A program made the position numbers and the translations under genes. Positions 24,203-35,330 of a DNA stretch of 64,000 bases are shown here, one piece after another. The stretch comes from Massariosphaeria phaeospora (taxonomy: Eukaryota > Ascomycota > Dothideomycetes > Pleosporales): contig JAADJZ010000003.1 of assembly GCA_011032825.1 (NCBI GenBank), positions 682,001 through 746,000 of the forward strand. The letters run 5' to 3'. Under the pieces are notes generated by a model, which saw only the letters and a list, made by a program, of their open reading frames with translations, searched no databases and was not told the DNA's origin. Within the stretch, counting starts at the first letter, position 1. Every line of letters begins with the position of its first letter.

Positions 24203-25750
24203 TCAACTCTTTTTCTTAGTCCGCCCACTTCTCCTGCGCCGGTGGTCTTTGTCTTTGTCGCTATCCTTGCTTCTTCCACCACTGGACTCGGCCTTGGTAG
24301 AAGTCTTCCCGGTCTGGACCTTGGGACTTTTCTCGTCAGCACGCGGCACAACATCAACCAGTATACCTCCCTGTGCATCATCGTCATCATCATCGTCATC
24401 ATCGCTCACCTCGCCTCTCAGCCCAGAGCCTTGGCGGCCGAGCGTAGAATCAGAGTGACTGCTTTGCGGACTCGACAAGGATGCAGTTGCGCGCTGGACC
24501 GGGACTGGAACGCGGCGCGGCATCCCCATGCGGTTACCGTCAGCAGGACCTGATCCTACTCTTCGGGCATACTGGGGTGATGATGATGAGGGTTGAGAGG
24601 GAGCGGAGTGGACAGGTGTGTGGTACTGGTATGGCTCCGCGCTATAGTGCTGATAGTCGGTGACGGGAAAGGGAACCAGCTTAGTTGGCTGTTGTACAGA
24701 TGATGAACGACTACGTCCCTGAGACGGGGCTATGTTGTCTCCGGTCGAATGTCGAGATGACGACGAGGGCGGGCGGTCCTGTCGCGGTGGAGTTACGTCT
24801 CGGCGATATCTCAGCGGTGGAGTCACCTCTCGATGGTACATTTGAGGCGACCCTGACGGGAAGGTTCCAGGGACGTCCCGAGGAGGCGTGATGCGTGGAG
24901 GAGTCGGTGCTTGTCGGCCGCTCAACGAAGCTGATCGGGAACTAGGCCGGGATGGAGATCCTGACGAGCGGACCGGAGAATCTCTGGCCATGCGGCCTTG
25001 GTAGGCGTTGATCGGAGCATACATCGGCTGGCCGCCTGGCCCTGGAACCACGAAACCCGGCGGTTGATTGGTTGCATCTGAAACATTCGACTGTGGGTGT
25101 TTCGTACTGCTTGTCTTCTCTTTCTCCCTCTTTGGCCGGGGCGCAAAGATAGAGGGGCGCCGTTGGCTTTTTTTGGACCGCGTGCTACCCGAGACCGAGC
25201 CGCCAGTACTAGTCGAGGTATTGACAATTGTATTGTTCGCGACACCGTTCATGATCGGGGCGCTAACAGGCCTGGCTCTTAAGGGTTCCGGGCGCACTGC
25301 AGGCGCCCTTACGCCCAAGAGCCTGGCTTGGTATGCCTCTAGTTCATCTGTTGTGAGTTGGAGTTCAGGGTCGCCCGTTGCTCTTGCTATGCGAATTTTG
25401 TCGAGCACACGTTGGAAAAGAAGGTCATCATAGTCAGCTGCAGACATAGTAGCGCCTGTAGCATCATCGTAGTAGCCCTCGTCCTCTTGGTAGCTGTAGT
25501 CATCTCCATATGCCATTCCATCCATTTCTGCTGTTCTCCTTTGCCACGCTCTTAAGTCCATGTCGTTGAAATAAAGCTCGTCGGGGTTGAAATGTCTGCC
25601 ATTCGAATCCTTTTGATAACCCGCCCGTGCCAAAACGCCGTTCCTTTCGTCATCGCTGTCAAATTCTTGGAATCGGTGCACATCTTCCGCCTCCTCTATA
25701 AACCTCCCCACACCTCCCCGTTCCCCTGGTGGTCTTCCCCATGGGGGCAT
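24203..25750 (-). CDS. Uncharacterised low-complexity protein with acidic N-terminus
   Basis: A single open frame encodes 515 residues from the ATG at 25750. Residues 1-150 are acidic and partly ordered, with EEAEDVHRFQEFDSDDE, many Tyr-Asp pairs and a likely helix around LLFQRVLDKIRIARATG. From about 150 on it is Ser/Pro/Arg-rich and disordered, with a nine-aspartate run followed by a Lys/Arg-rich tail ending RRRRSGRTKKKS. I do not recognise a family. The frame stays open upstream of the chosen ATG and runs into the 3' end of the PRA1 gene, so the true start, or an upstream exon, is uncertain. Only 26 bp separate this ATG from the PRA1 stop on the same strand. Confidence 0.62.
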   Translation of the reverse strand: MPPWGRPPGERGGVGRFIEEAEDVHRFQEFDSDDERNGVLARAGYQKDSNGRHFNPDELYFNDMDLRAWQRRTAEMDGMAYGDDYSYQEDEGYYDDATGATMSAADYDDLLFQRVLDKIRIARATGDPELQLTTDELEAYQARLLGVRAPAVRPEPLRARPVSAPIMNGVANNTIVNTSTSTGGSVSGSTRSKKSQRRPSIFAPRPKREKEKTSSTKHPQSNVSDATNQPPGFVVPGPGGQPMYAPINAYQGRMARDSPVRSSGSPSRPSSRSASLSGRQAPTPPRITPPRDVPGTFPSGSPQMYHREVTPPLRYRRDVTPPRQDRPPSSSSRHSTGDNIAPSQGRSRSSSVQQPTKLVPFPVTDYQHYSAEPYQYHTPVHSAPSQPSSSSPQYARRVGSGPADGNRMGMPRRVPVPVQRATASLSSPQSSHSDSTLGRQGSGLRGEVSDDDDDDDDDAQGGILVDVVPRADEKSPKVQTGKTSTKAESSGGRSKDSDKDKDHRRRRSGRTKKKS

Positions 25751-25776
25751 AGTGTATGGAGCTCGCGGCCGACCAG

Positions 25777-26439
25777 CTAGACCGCCTCCTCGGAAAAAGC
25801 TGACTCTATCGGTTTGTCTAAGAATGCAGCGTGTCCCAGAATCGTAACACCGGAGGCTCCAATCAGCCAGAGCGCCGTGGAGAATGGCGAGGCCCAGAAA
25901 CCAAGAGGAATGGCAATGACGAGTAGCGTAGTGTAAAGCTGGTTTGTGGTGGCCTTCCAGCTGCCAATTTCGAGATCATTGCCCTGGAGCTTGCCAATGC
26001 CGTACATGCCGCCAACGACCAAGCAGATGACGAAGAGGAGAGTGAGATTTGTGAGCAAGCTGTAGATGCTGAGCATGACAAAGACGACAGCATAGTTGCT
26101 CGAGAAGTAACCAAGGTTGTAGTTGACTCGGCTCTGCACCTCGGTGAAGTTGGCCGGTTTGGAGACGCGCTTCACGTCAAAGAACTCGGAGACGGGGCGC
26201 AGGTTGGCGAATCGCGACGAGACAGAGGTCGAGCGCAGACCCTCGAACCGGCCTGAAAGGTTCATCCTCGAGGTCAGGGCGTCGATGGGGATGCTGATGC
26301 GCGACATGATTGTGGGGACTTCGGGTGTTTGTGGTTGGGTTTGGTGCGGATAGCCGGCTTCGAGCTGAGTCTGCTGCTGTAGCTGGTCGGCTTCGAGAAG
26401 AGTTTGCTGCTGTGCTTCGCGGTCTGTGATAGGGGCCAT
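25777..26439 (-). CDS. PRA1/Yip3-family prenylated Rab acceptor
   Basis: One exon of 220 residues from the ATG at 26439 (MAPITDREA). The frame is open further upstream, but that part is basic, has no homology signal and is probably 5' UTR. Residues 1-50 are Gln-rich. The PRA1 domain follows, with the RPVSEFFDVKRVSKP segment, then RVNYNLGYFSSNYAVVF, and two hydrophobic hairpins (about residues 125-160 and 175-215) that should form the four membrane segments. PRA1 proteins sit in Golgi and ER membranes, bind prenylated Rab GTPases and help place them on membranes against GDI. The gene is divergent from ERJ5, with 687 bp between start codons. Confidence 0.92.
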   Translation of the reverse strand: MAPITDREAQQQTLLEADQLQQQTQLEAGYPHQTQPQTPEVPTIMSRISIPIDALTSRMNLSGRFEGLRSTSVSSRFANLRPVSEFFDVKRVSKPANFTEVQSRVNYNLGYFSSNYAVVFVMLSIYSLLTNLTLLFVICLVVGGMYGIGKLQGNDLEIGSWKATTNQLYTTLLVIAIPLGFWASPFSTALWLIGASGVTILGHAAFLDKPIESAFSEEAV

Positions 26440-27126
26440 GATTAGCTGGTGAAAAGACAGTGTGCGACTGGTGTGAGATGTGGCCGTTTGGGGAGAACAA
26501 AGGCGCACTATAAGCAAAATGGGTGCCTTACGGAGTACTGTTCTGGGCAGTGTTGCGAGAGTGGTCTGTCTGCAGCTGACGCGGCCGGCGAAGTTGTGGG
26601 CGTAACGGCGTGGACGAGGCAGTGTGTGCGTGGACAGTGGTCGGGAGTGCAAACGGAACCTTGGGACGAGCCAAAGGTGGCCCCTGCCCGTAAATCTCCT
26701 TATTTTAGAGGCCAAGCTCAGCCCTAAACAGCTAAAGGCCACTCAGCTCAAGCGAGGTTCACATGCTGGGCCGGGCACATTCCGCCGCTGTTCTGGAGGC
26801 CACCGATGCAGCAATCGGGGAGCAGTGAACTGAGAGAATGAAGGGCTGCGGCCAGGACTGCGGAGGAGGCGTCGGACGGGCAGCGACACTGGGGGGCCGG
26901 CGGGCGACATATATGTGGCCATCATCCAGCATCCCACAGGCGCTCTTGCCTGAGTCCACACCGCCCGCGCCCCTGATTGGACCACGTTGGGGGCCGCCAG
27001 CGGTGCACTACAGTCTAACAGACGCACAATCGACCCTTTTCCTATCACCCGCAGCCACTCCAGCCCGTCCGCACCGCGTCCACATCCCCCCAGGCACCCG
27101 TACCCGCACCACCTCGAGTCCCCACA
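26440..27126. promoter_or_regulatory. Shared divergent promoter region, PRA1 and ERJ5
   Basis: 687 bp separate two outward-facing start codons of secretory-pathway genes, so both promoters and both 5' UTRs must lie here. I could not assign an individual factor-binding site. A CCAC-rich pyrimidine tract precedes the ERJ5 start, as is common in highly used fungal promoters. Confidence 0.55.
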
Positions 27127-28447
27127 ATGAGGTCCCAGTCGTCGCTGCTGGCTCTGGTGCTGTGTCTGTTTGCCGCCGCCGCCGCTGCCTGGTCCAAAGA
27201 GGGTACGTACGCCGTGGAGTCAGTGTGCAGCCCGCCGCAGCCCGTTCCTTCCCTCTCCCATCCACGTATCCAGCTAGGCTGAGGCTAACCGCCACCTGTC
27301 CTGCTGCAGACCATGAGATCTTCCGCCTCCGCGACGAGGTGGTTGCCCACAGCGGGCCCAATGTCACCTTCTACGACCTCCTCGACGTCAAGCCCTCGGC
27401 CACGCAGGACCAGCTGAAGAAGGCCTACCGCAAGAAGTCGCACCAGATACACCCGGACAAGCAACGCCAGGTCTTCATCACCAGCTATGGCCTCAACAGC
27501 AAGAAGAAGGGCGCCAAGCCCACGCAGAAGGAGATTGACGCCCATATGAAAAAGGTCACGGCCGCCTACCAGCGATTGAGTGTCATTGCGACAGTCCTCA
27601 AGGGCCCGGAGCGGGAGCGATACGACCACTTCCTCAGGAACGGCTTCCCCAAGTGGAGGGGCTCAGGCTACTACTATGCGCGTTTCCGTCCCGGTTTATT
27701 CTCCGTGCTCATGGGGCTTCTGGTTGTCGGAGGTGGTGGTGTACATTACTTTGCTCTCCTCATGAGCTGGCGCCGTCGACGCGAATTCACGCAGCGGTAC
27801 ATCAAACGCGCTCGTCAGACTGCTTGGGGCGACGATACTGGCATCCAAGGCATCCCCGGCGTCGACGCGGCACCTGTTGTGGTGCCAGAGGAAGAGGACG
27901 CTCCAGATGGCACGGCCCCGGCCAACCGCCGACAGAAGCGCATGATGGACAAAGAGAACCGCAAGGACAAGAAGACCCAAGCGGCGAGGAAAGCGCGCAC
28001 CGCAGGCATCAGCGCCCCCATTGAAGGCGAAGTCATCTCTGCACCCCAAGGAGCCAAGAAGCGGATCGTTGCTCAGAACGGAAAAGTGCTGATTGTTGAC
28101 TCCGCTGGCAACGTGTTTCTAGAGGAAGAGACCGAGGAAGGCGTAAAGCAAGAGTACCTGCTCGATGTGAGATACATGGCATTTCCTCCGCGTACCAGAA
28201 GACTAACAAAGAACAGCCCGATGAGGAGCCCCAGCCAACAATATTCGATACTGTACTTCTCAAGCTCCCGAAGTACCTGTACAATCAGTCGGTCGGCCGC
28301 GTCCTTGGCAACCAGCGAGCCATCGACGAACCGCTTCTCGACTCCTCCGACCTCCCCGAGGACGAAGCGGCTCTGCAATCAGCCACAGCAGCCAACGCCA
28401 ATGGAGAGGCAAGGAAACGCAAGGCGAGGGCTAAATTTCTCAAGTAG
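27127..28447 (+). CDS. ERJ5: ER membrane J-protein Erj5
   Basis: Three exons, 27127-27202, 27310-28166 and 28217-28447, give about 387 residues. The first exon encodes a signal peptide (MRSQSSLLALVLCLFAA onward). Exon 2 begins with the J domain, about residues 40-130, with FYDLLDVKPSATQDQLKKAY and the HPD motif in QIHPDKQ. Two hydrophobic segments around FSVLMGLLVVGGGGVHYFAL and the downstream basic stretch MSWRRRREF fit an ER membrane protein. The conserved C-terminal block TIFDTVLLKLPKYLYN lies in exon 3, which supports the last 50-bp intron. Erj5 stimulates the Hsp70 BiP/Kar2 and helps ER protein folding. Ignoring the introns gives a longer open frame that destroys both ends. Confidence 0.94.
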
Positions 28448-28863
28448 TCGATTTGCAAGGTGCGCTGCATGCACGGCGTTCAAAAGTGCCTTCTTCACCT
28501 TCTCTCGATTCCAATTCCGAGTCCGGTAATTGGGCATTTACTTTTGAGAAAACTGAGGAGCTTGTTATTGTAAAAAAGATTTTTAGAGAACCATGGCAAT
28601 CAAAGCGACGTGGTGGACTTGCGCCGTATAACAAGACTTCTTGATCGTCTTTACCTGTTTATTTGTCCTTAGTGGTGGCGATGCTATCTATCACGGCTTT
28701 TCTTCAATGATGATGCTGAACAACATATGCACTGCAACCAAACATGCATTTTCCAGTACTAAACGGAACTCATATACCAACCAAGGCTCTCATTTTGCAA
28801 GTGCCTTCTTCTGCACTTGGTTTATCCGCTTCTTGTCTCGCCTGTAAACTAACACTGTTTGAT

Positions 28864-29271
28864 TGATTCTTTGTACTCGTTTTTACTTGCGGTCCTCTCG
28901 AAGCTTAAACATTATCGAGCATAGCTGCGCTTTTTATTTAGTCCATCTGTTCGTTTGTCTGTTCGTCCGCAGCAACTCATAGTGTTATCTTCACAGTGCT
29001 TTTGGAGAGGAGGGAACAACGTGGCGTGATTCGCGGACATTTTATTACAGTGTATATGCTAGCTGGTTCTTGCAACACCATATAAGTACAGCTTGATTAT
29101 TTCTACTTGTTCTTACTTGCGGTCCTCTCAGCTTTAACATAATTGAGCATAGTATCGCTTTCTATTCTATCTGTTCATCTGTCTGTCCGTCCGTGAGAGT
29201 TTTGGAGGGGAGAGGGCGACAACATGGCGCGATTTTCATATGCTTTTTGTTACATTATATATGCTGGTTCT
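28864..29271. repeat. Diverged tandem duplication, about 200-bp unit
   Basis: Unit 1 (about 28864-29071) and unit 2 (about 29095-29271) share several blocks in the same order: TTACTTGCGGTCCTCTC, a GAGCATAG block, a CTGTTCRTYTGTCTG block, TTTTGGAGRGGAG, a TGGCGYGATT block and a final TATATGCT plus GGTTCTT. Small deletions and many transitions separate them. Both units are non-coding. Confidence 0.75.
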
Positions 29272-29326
29272 TACCGGTGGGTTTTAGTTTAGTTAGGGGA
29301 ATGCGGAGGCGGGACACATGGTGAAG

Positions 29327-29575
29327 TTGCAGGTGATTTTGGATCGCACATACTTCGGTGTTGGGCGTATATGCGTGTGTGGGCGTAAGATGGGAAAGGG
29401 GGAGAGGAAAGGGGCCATTTAAGCGCTTTGCAAGTGATTTTGGACCGCACATAATTCGGTGATATTGATATTTTAGGCGTGTATGCGTGTAGGCGTGGGA
29501 AGGAGAAAGGGGCAAGAAGAGAGGAACACCACACATCGCGCGGTTCTGTTGGTATTTTTAGACCGCACATAGACC
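29327..29575. repeat. Second decayed tandem repeat, 100-120 bp spacing
   Basis: The phrase TGATTTTGGAYCGCACATA recurs at about 29332 and 29434, and in a more worn form near 29551. Each is followed by a TTCGGTG-type block (first two copies) and then by a GCGTRTATGCGTGTG block and AAGGGG-rich sequence. Spacing is about 100 then 120 bp. It directly follows the 200-bp duplication and may be part of the same ageing satellite field. Confidence 0.65.
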
Positions 29576-30658
29576 GTGAGTTTGCTGGATTTTTTTTGGT
29601 ATAAGTTGACGAGGTGTGCGTACGTCTATATGTGGACTGTGGACGAAGAGTGCGATGAAGTTAAGAGGAGGAAGAACACGAAGTCATCGTTTGCGTGTTT
29701 GGCTGTCTTTCGCAATCAACACATGTGGTTCTTGCGAGTAGGTTGTAGCTGAGCGTACATGCGTGTGTAGTCGGGAAATAGAGAAATGGGGTAGAGGAGA
29801 GAACACATCGGGTGGATCTTTTGCCTATTTTAGCACATGATGTAGCGGAGTTTGTTTTATTTGGGGTGAGTAGATCCGCGTTGTGTGTAGAGAGAAGGAG
29901 GAAGGGAGATAGGGGGTCGAGAAGGGGTTTATATACGTAGGTAGCGAGAGTAGAACTAAAAGAATAGTGTGCATAGGGATCGGTTCATGGCTAGGGTTGA
30001 GTGTTAGTAATGCGTGTCCTGCTCATGTGTATATAAGCCCGCTCCTCTTCTCCCTCCCTTCCGCCTCCTTCTTCTCTCACATACCCCACCTGCAATATGC
30101 AGCTCTTAAATGCGGTCACCACGCCGTCGATGGTCCTGGGCGCGTGTGGCTGAAAATCAAGATCGAACCACGCCATAAGACTGTTTGGGTAAAGAAGACA
30201 AGAAATTGTTAGTCCAAGACGTCCATGGGAACTTCGTCGTGGGGTGGACTTATGATGGTGATGTTTAGTATCATCATTGATTGTACTCAGCGAGGTACAT
30301 CTAAAATAATTGTGAGAATGGGTGATGTATTTGCTAGGATTGTACGCACGTTTTTTATCCCCAGGGTGACGACTCATTGTCCACACTGGAGTTCTGCTCG
30401 AGATCTTACACTTGGGTAAAAGGCTTGATTGATTTGAGCAGACGCGCTTCCCGAGTAAGTTTTTGTAGAGAAAAACCGTAGAACGCCTAACACCATTCCC
30501 CATCCTCCCCGAAGTCCACAACCGAATCAAACACTTTTCAGTCTCCATCTACACCGGGTGTCACAACGCCCGGAAACCGAAAATAAGAGAAAAGGAAGGG
30601 TAATGCCAGAACGCCGTGTATGCAGCCATCTTCGACTTGCAGGACGCCGAAGATAGTC

Positions 30659-33600
30659 CTAAGCATACTTGTCCCAGATTCCCAACTTCTTCAAGGGGTC
30701 TTCAACCTGCTCTTTCATTACCAGTCTCAAGTCGTCCACAAGCTATAACTGTCTCGCGCGGCGTTCCTCCGCATCCGGATCGAAGCCCGAAGGTGCTTGT
30801 TGCAGTCTCTGTAGATCATTCTTGACGTTATCCCAGATCCCAGAGATGTCTTTCTTGGTCAACTCTTCTAGCGCTGCACACGATGCGTCACAGGCTGTTA
30901 ATATCCCCCTCTCAAGAAGCTTATACGGCCCGTCGCTCTCATCGCAGAGCTGCGTACGAACCATCTCTTGTCGGGCCTGCCAGACCCTGACATGTTTTCC
31001 CTTCATCGTACATGCTGTGCGGGCAAGGAAATACACGTTCTTCATCGCCTCGGTAACCCAGCTTCCTTGGGCGTCTACTGTTGCGCGTTCCTTAATGACC
31101 CTTTCCATATCGTTAGTATACGGTTCGATAGCAAGGCAAGGCAGTGGAAAGAACGGACCTCATGTTTGACTTCAACTCATCGGAAGCGGCTTGGATCGCC
31201 AAATTCACTTGACTTTTCCTAAACTCGAGGCTGTCTAAGAACAGCTGAAGTTCAGGCAATACAGGCCTTCGCGTGTTATCTTGACGCCCGAAGGGACACG
31301 CCCCTGGTCAAGTCATTATTAGTAGCACCTTACTTCTGAGGTGATGCCCGATATTGCTTGTGTCTGTTCGAAGATTTTCTTCAAGCTCTAGAAACAACCT
31401 ACGTGGATGGCTCAGTATCGTTTCAAATACAGGTCCAACACATCCTATAGGTGCTTCCATGAGAACGTCGTTCCAGTTCTTAGAGTCAATTGCCTTAGAA
31501 TGATAAACCCCTGACAATAGTTAGCCATGTTTAGCCTATGCATTTGATCGTGGGTTGGGTCAAATACCGAAGTGCGCTACGAAAGCGCGATGCAGTGAAT
31601 GAGTCCACTGTTCAGATAAGCTACTACTCAAAGATGTATAGATGGCTATGCTTACTGGATCCTGTTCCCATGTTGTGCAGTATTTCTCCGCCATCCATAT
31701 CCAAACATGCATTGTATTTGCTGCAATACAATTTAGCATATTGTCGAAAGTATACGCATGTTCGCATACTTGTTGCGTTCCGAAGTTTGCCGGTGATCTC
31801 GTCTCGGAATATTTTATCAATATCTGCATCTACCGTTGATAGTGCAAGCTGCACCATTAGTCTTGGAGGGCGTTGTATGGCTGGGATGTCTTACGCGCTG
31901 TGAGGTTTCAACTCCACCCGGAATAGATCAAAGACTAGCATCTATTGCTCTACCAGCTGCCATCAGTAGCGTCGTCAGACTAGAGGGCACCGTAAACTTG
32001 GCATAATGAACAAGTTCTTGCTCTCGTTGTTTAGCGGTGAGAGCAGCTAAGAACTGCTTTAAGCCAGGGATTCCTGTATCTTTCGCGGGCAATAACAGTC
32101 CCTCTGGTTCCATGAGGTCAATGGTCTTCTCGTACTCTTTCGCTGATATGCAATGCACATGAAGGTCTTCGTGAAGAATAGAGCGTCGAAGGTCTTTTGT
32201 TACCCTACGATTCCTCTCATAGATCGATAACTTCATCAGCCTAATAGACCTGTAAGCATGACAGTTACTGCACATGACACGGACGGCTTACCCCGAGCGG
32301 ACATATCGTCGCTCCTTTCTTTGTCGCATTGTTAGTACTGAAGCCATTGCGGAAACCCTAACTTACCGAATAATATACTTTGCTTTTGCATCTAGGCGTT
32401 CGCGCGACTTAAATTTATCTCTAAGCCTTGCTTCTTCTTGCACGAAGAACTTGCGGATCTCCTCCTCGTAGTCAATAAACTTAGTGTCCATCAATGAGTC
32501 GGGGTTCACGTCCTGAATTATTGCTGTAAACGAATGATCTGTAGAATGAAGTTCTCACTAACCTCGGACCATGTACAGAGCATGATTATTTTGTCAATTG
32601 TAGTGCCAGGTCTTTGGCATGCGTGCTTCCGATGATGCGGCGAGTTTGGTGAGCAATAATTGTCACCGAACAATCCCGCAAGTATTCACGGGCCGCCTCG
32701 ACGTGGACGCGACAACGTCATCCAGATCTGTATGGTTAGCGTTGGTAAAGGCAGGGGTATAACAGACGGTCGAGGTACCAGGAAGGTCGGCAATAACGAG
32801 GTTTCTCTCTAGTATAGGACATGCTGCCCCAATCCTGATATCGTTAGTGATGGAAATGCAACAGTGGAGAGTACCCACCTAACCAACTTGACTGAAAGCC
32901 ATGGATCATAGGGCATCCACACTGAAGTACTGCCCTATGTCAATGCGTAAACGGCATGAGCTGTTTCCACAACTCCTCTGTTGTTCGAGCGTGCACTGTA
33001 GCTGGGTACTTGCAGTCTTGTAGCTCCCGTAGACGTTCATCACCCCATCCACGCATTTTTTCCAGTGTGGATAGGCATTTCGAATCCTTCTCTGATCCTA
33101 TGAAACTCATCATTGAGGATTCATCCTTGCATCCGGGTCGATCGCGAAAAAGGGCTCGTAGTAGGCTCTTTGCCACATCTAACTTCTCAGGAGCATTACA
33201 GGGCAGGGCCTTTTCTTTAAGGGGGAAGACACTGTAGTACAAAGGCCAAAAGCATCTTTCAACTCGGTCCACAACCCTTGCTAGGCTGAGGGCCTCAATT
33301 GTTGCCGTGAACATGGACTCTTCAGTCTCTGGAGCGTAATAGTACTCGATTGGTACCCGAGTACAACTTTGGCCACTGTTAGACTAGAGATTGTGTAAGT
33401 AGGTAGTACTGAGAGATCAAAAGGTCAGTGGCTACACACCTCCTGTATGAGCCCTTTGTTCCCTAGTATCATCCCCACAGCAAGGCTTTTACCCTGTCCC
33501 GTGTTGCCGGCGAAGCCGACGCGAAAAGGTTTGCTGATGTATGGCGTTGAATTCTTTGCATCGCGCTCGAGGTTGAACCATGCTGACGATCCCCTTTGAC

Positions 33601-34012
33601 TGTTGTCGATGGCATTATTGACTCTCACAGTCACCTCCATGGCGGATTGCTCAGCTAACTTGAACGAGTGATCAAACATTGGAAGGTGCGAAATGTGGTC
33701 TAGTAAAGGATTATGTTCGGCCATTTCTGGTGTTGGTTCTCTACGCAACGCATCCAGTTCTTTTTGGAGACGTCGAATGCCCTCATGCTGGGTTTGCGAT
33801 GTCAATGCAGTTGTCGGCACGGTTGATAGAGCAATACTCTGTGTAGTCCCATAATGCTCACTTGGCGGATCATCTCTTTCCTCGGAGGAAGTGTATAGTG
33901 ATGGTGTATGCGGAAGTCGGCTTCCACTCGAATTGTTGGTATTGCGATCTTCGGAGCTAGTATATCGCGCGCGCTTTCCGGGGCGATATGTGTCTTCTCG
34001 AGACGAGTCCAT
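30659..34012 (-). pseudogene. Degenerate SLIP-GC/dynamin-like large GTPase
   Basis: The gene reads from the ATG at 34012 to a final stop at 30659 with several introns. Exon 1 (34012-33440) has an N-terminal basic patch (GKRARY), a coiled segment and the P-loop GFAGNTGQGKS. Exon 2 begins at 33383 with a plausible switch I. The G3 motif IADLPG lies near 32790. Downstream helical segments (for example YERNRRVTKDL, DSKNWNDVL and EELTKKDISGIWDNV) fit the stalk of fungal proteins annotated as nuclear GTPase SLIP-GC. The frame is broken repeatedly. It has a stop and frame conflict near 32907-32942, a frame change after G3 with a stop at 32663, and another change near 32640. A TGA at 31928 and a TAG at 30743 follow, the latter with 27 more coding residues in the same frame behind it. 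Ordinary introns did not reconcile these. Sequencing error or an unusual exon set is the alternative. Confidence 0.7.
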
Positions 34013-34853
34013 TGTCAAGATGTCTGTATGCCTCCGTGATCCGATTCAGAAGCACGAAGTAGGCAATGAAGGATTTAAGTAAGGATTGTTGACGGTTTCG
34101 TGCATAACACGAAGGGCGGATGTGATGGTTGGCGATAGTATATAGCTAGCTGGTGTTGAGGCAGAACTCTGGACAGAGAAGAGGAAGGCGTGAGTATAAT
34201 GTGATGAGCGTCAAAGCTCAAATAAGAGCAGGAATCACGTCTTTCGATCAGTAAATGGTCGTTCGAAGGTCAACTAGAATCATAGCTGGTAGGGTGTGAC
34301 GAGGAAATGAGATCAACAAAAGAAAATAACTTGGGTTGGGGGGCTGGGAGGACTGGTTTGAGAGGATTAGCCTGAGAAAGCATGCGTCACGAGTCAATAG
34401 AAACAGTGTGGCAAGGAGCATCTATGTCCCGTATCGGCATGCTGCATACACCGCCATTGACGCCGTTTGATGGGCTTCGTTTGAGCAATGTGGGGCGACC
34501 CAACGCCCGGGATTCGTCGTGAAGAGTGCCGATCCATTCCGGTCTGTTTATCCCAAGCTCTTCTGATATGAAATCGCTATCGAAGTATGACGGCCAGATG
34601 ATTGCTAGGACGAATATGAGTGCAAGTCATGAAGGTGAGACAGGCTCCATAACCATGCCAGCTCACTCGCTGGGCTAAACTCGTTACGTCTACCTAAACA
34701 CTGCCTGCTTATGTAACGGGTTTCTACGGCCTCATTGGCGATTAGTGCTAGACTGAGTTGCACTTACTCGGGGTTCCTTTCTTGCTCCCGTGTACCACGT
34801 TGCCGTAAAGTTTCTTACTAGTTGCATCTCCCAATAGATACACTGGTCGGTTT
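34013..34853. other. Spacer upstream of the GTPase pseudogene
   Basis: About 0.84 kb. I see no open frame of note and no repeat. It would contain the former promoter of the GTPase gene. Confidence 0.5.
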
Positions 34854-35330
34854 TTACTGCTCAGGCTGCAGTATGGCGTGTCTGAACGCTTTCATGTCCG
34901 TAGCCGTGGGCAAGTTCCACCACTTCCGTCCTAATTTGGAAGCTGTTACATGGAAACCCCATGGGTCTGAGCTCAGACAAACATAATGACCACGGTGGCG
35001 GCACCGGTCCAGACCGAAACTCATAGGTTTTTCAAGAGGTTTACTGAAAGACACACAAGAAGATTCATAGTTTGATGTGCTCTTCTCCGGGCGTTGGACG
35101 AGTAACAGCGATTGTTTTTGCGCGCAGCTTGAGATAGGAAACTGCGCAGAACCGAGGGATTGGGTGCATACCAGCGGATCACGATCTAGATCTCCTCCTG
35201 AAACACACTTCAGGTAGACAGCCGCAGTGCAGACCGGCACAACACAAGTCGAACAAGGCTCAGGACGTTCGGCTTCCCGATGGTCAATGCCGCCACCAAT
35301 CGAAAGACGTGGATTAGATGCAAGAGCCAT
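34854..35330 (-). CDS. Possible orphan ORF, 158 codons
   Basis: A single open frame of 158 residues starts at the ATG at 35330. It has a Cys-rich N-terminal half and ends in SDPWGFHVTASKLGRKWWN and a short helix. No family is recognised, and there is no signal peptide or membrane segment. Two overlapping frames upstream at 35378-35786 on the same strand could be exons of the same gene or remnants, but I found no clean splice junction joining them. It lies between a pseudogene and a J-protein gene in repeat-poor accessory DNA. It may be spurious. Confidence 0.25.
   Translation of the reverse strand: MALASNPRLSIGGGIDHREAERPEPCSTCVVPVCTAAVYLKCVSGGDLDRDPLVCTQSLGSAQFPISSCAQKQSLLLVQRPEKSTSNYESSCVSFSKPLEKPMSFGLDRCRHRGHYVCLSSDPWGFHVTASKLGRKWWNLPTATDMKAFRHAILQPEQ

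Larger units (their letters stand above)
28448..30658. other. Gene-free spacer with decayed tandem repeats
   Basis: About 2.2 kb with no supported gene. From 28860 to 29600 it is built from diverged tandem copies, listed separately. The remainder holds only short low-complexity frames and the 3' flank of the GTPase pseudogene. Confidence 0.55.

Noticed and set aside
26838..28529. A 563-codon unspliced reading of the ERJ5 locus
   Set aside because: It lacks the signal peptide and the conserved C-terminus; two canonical introns restore both.
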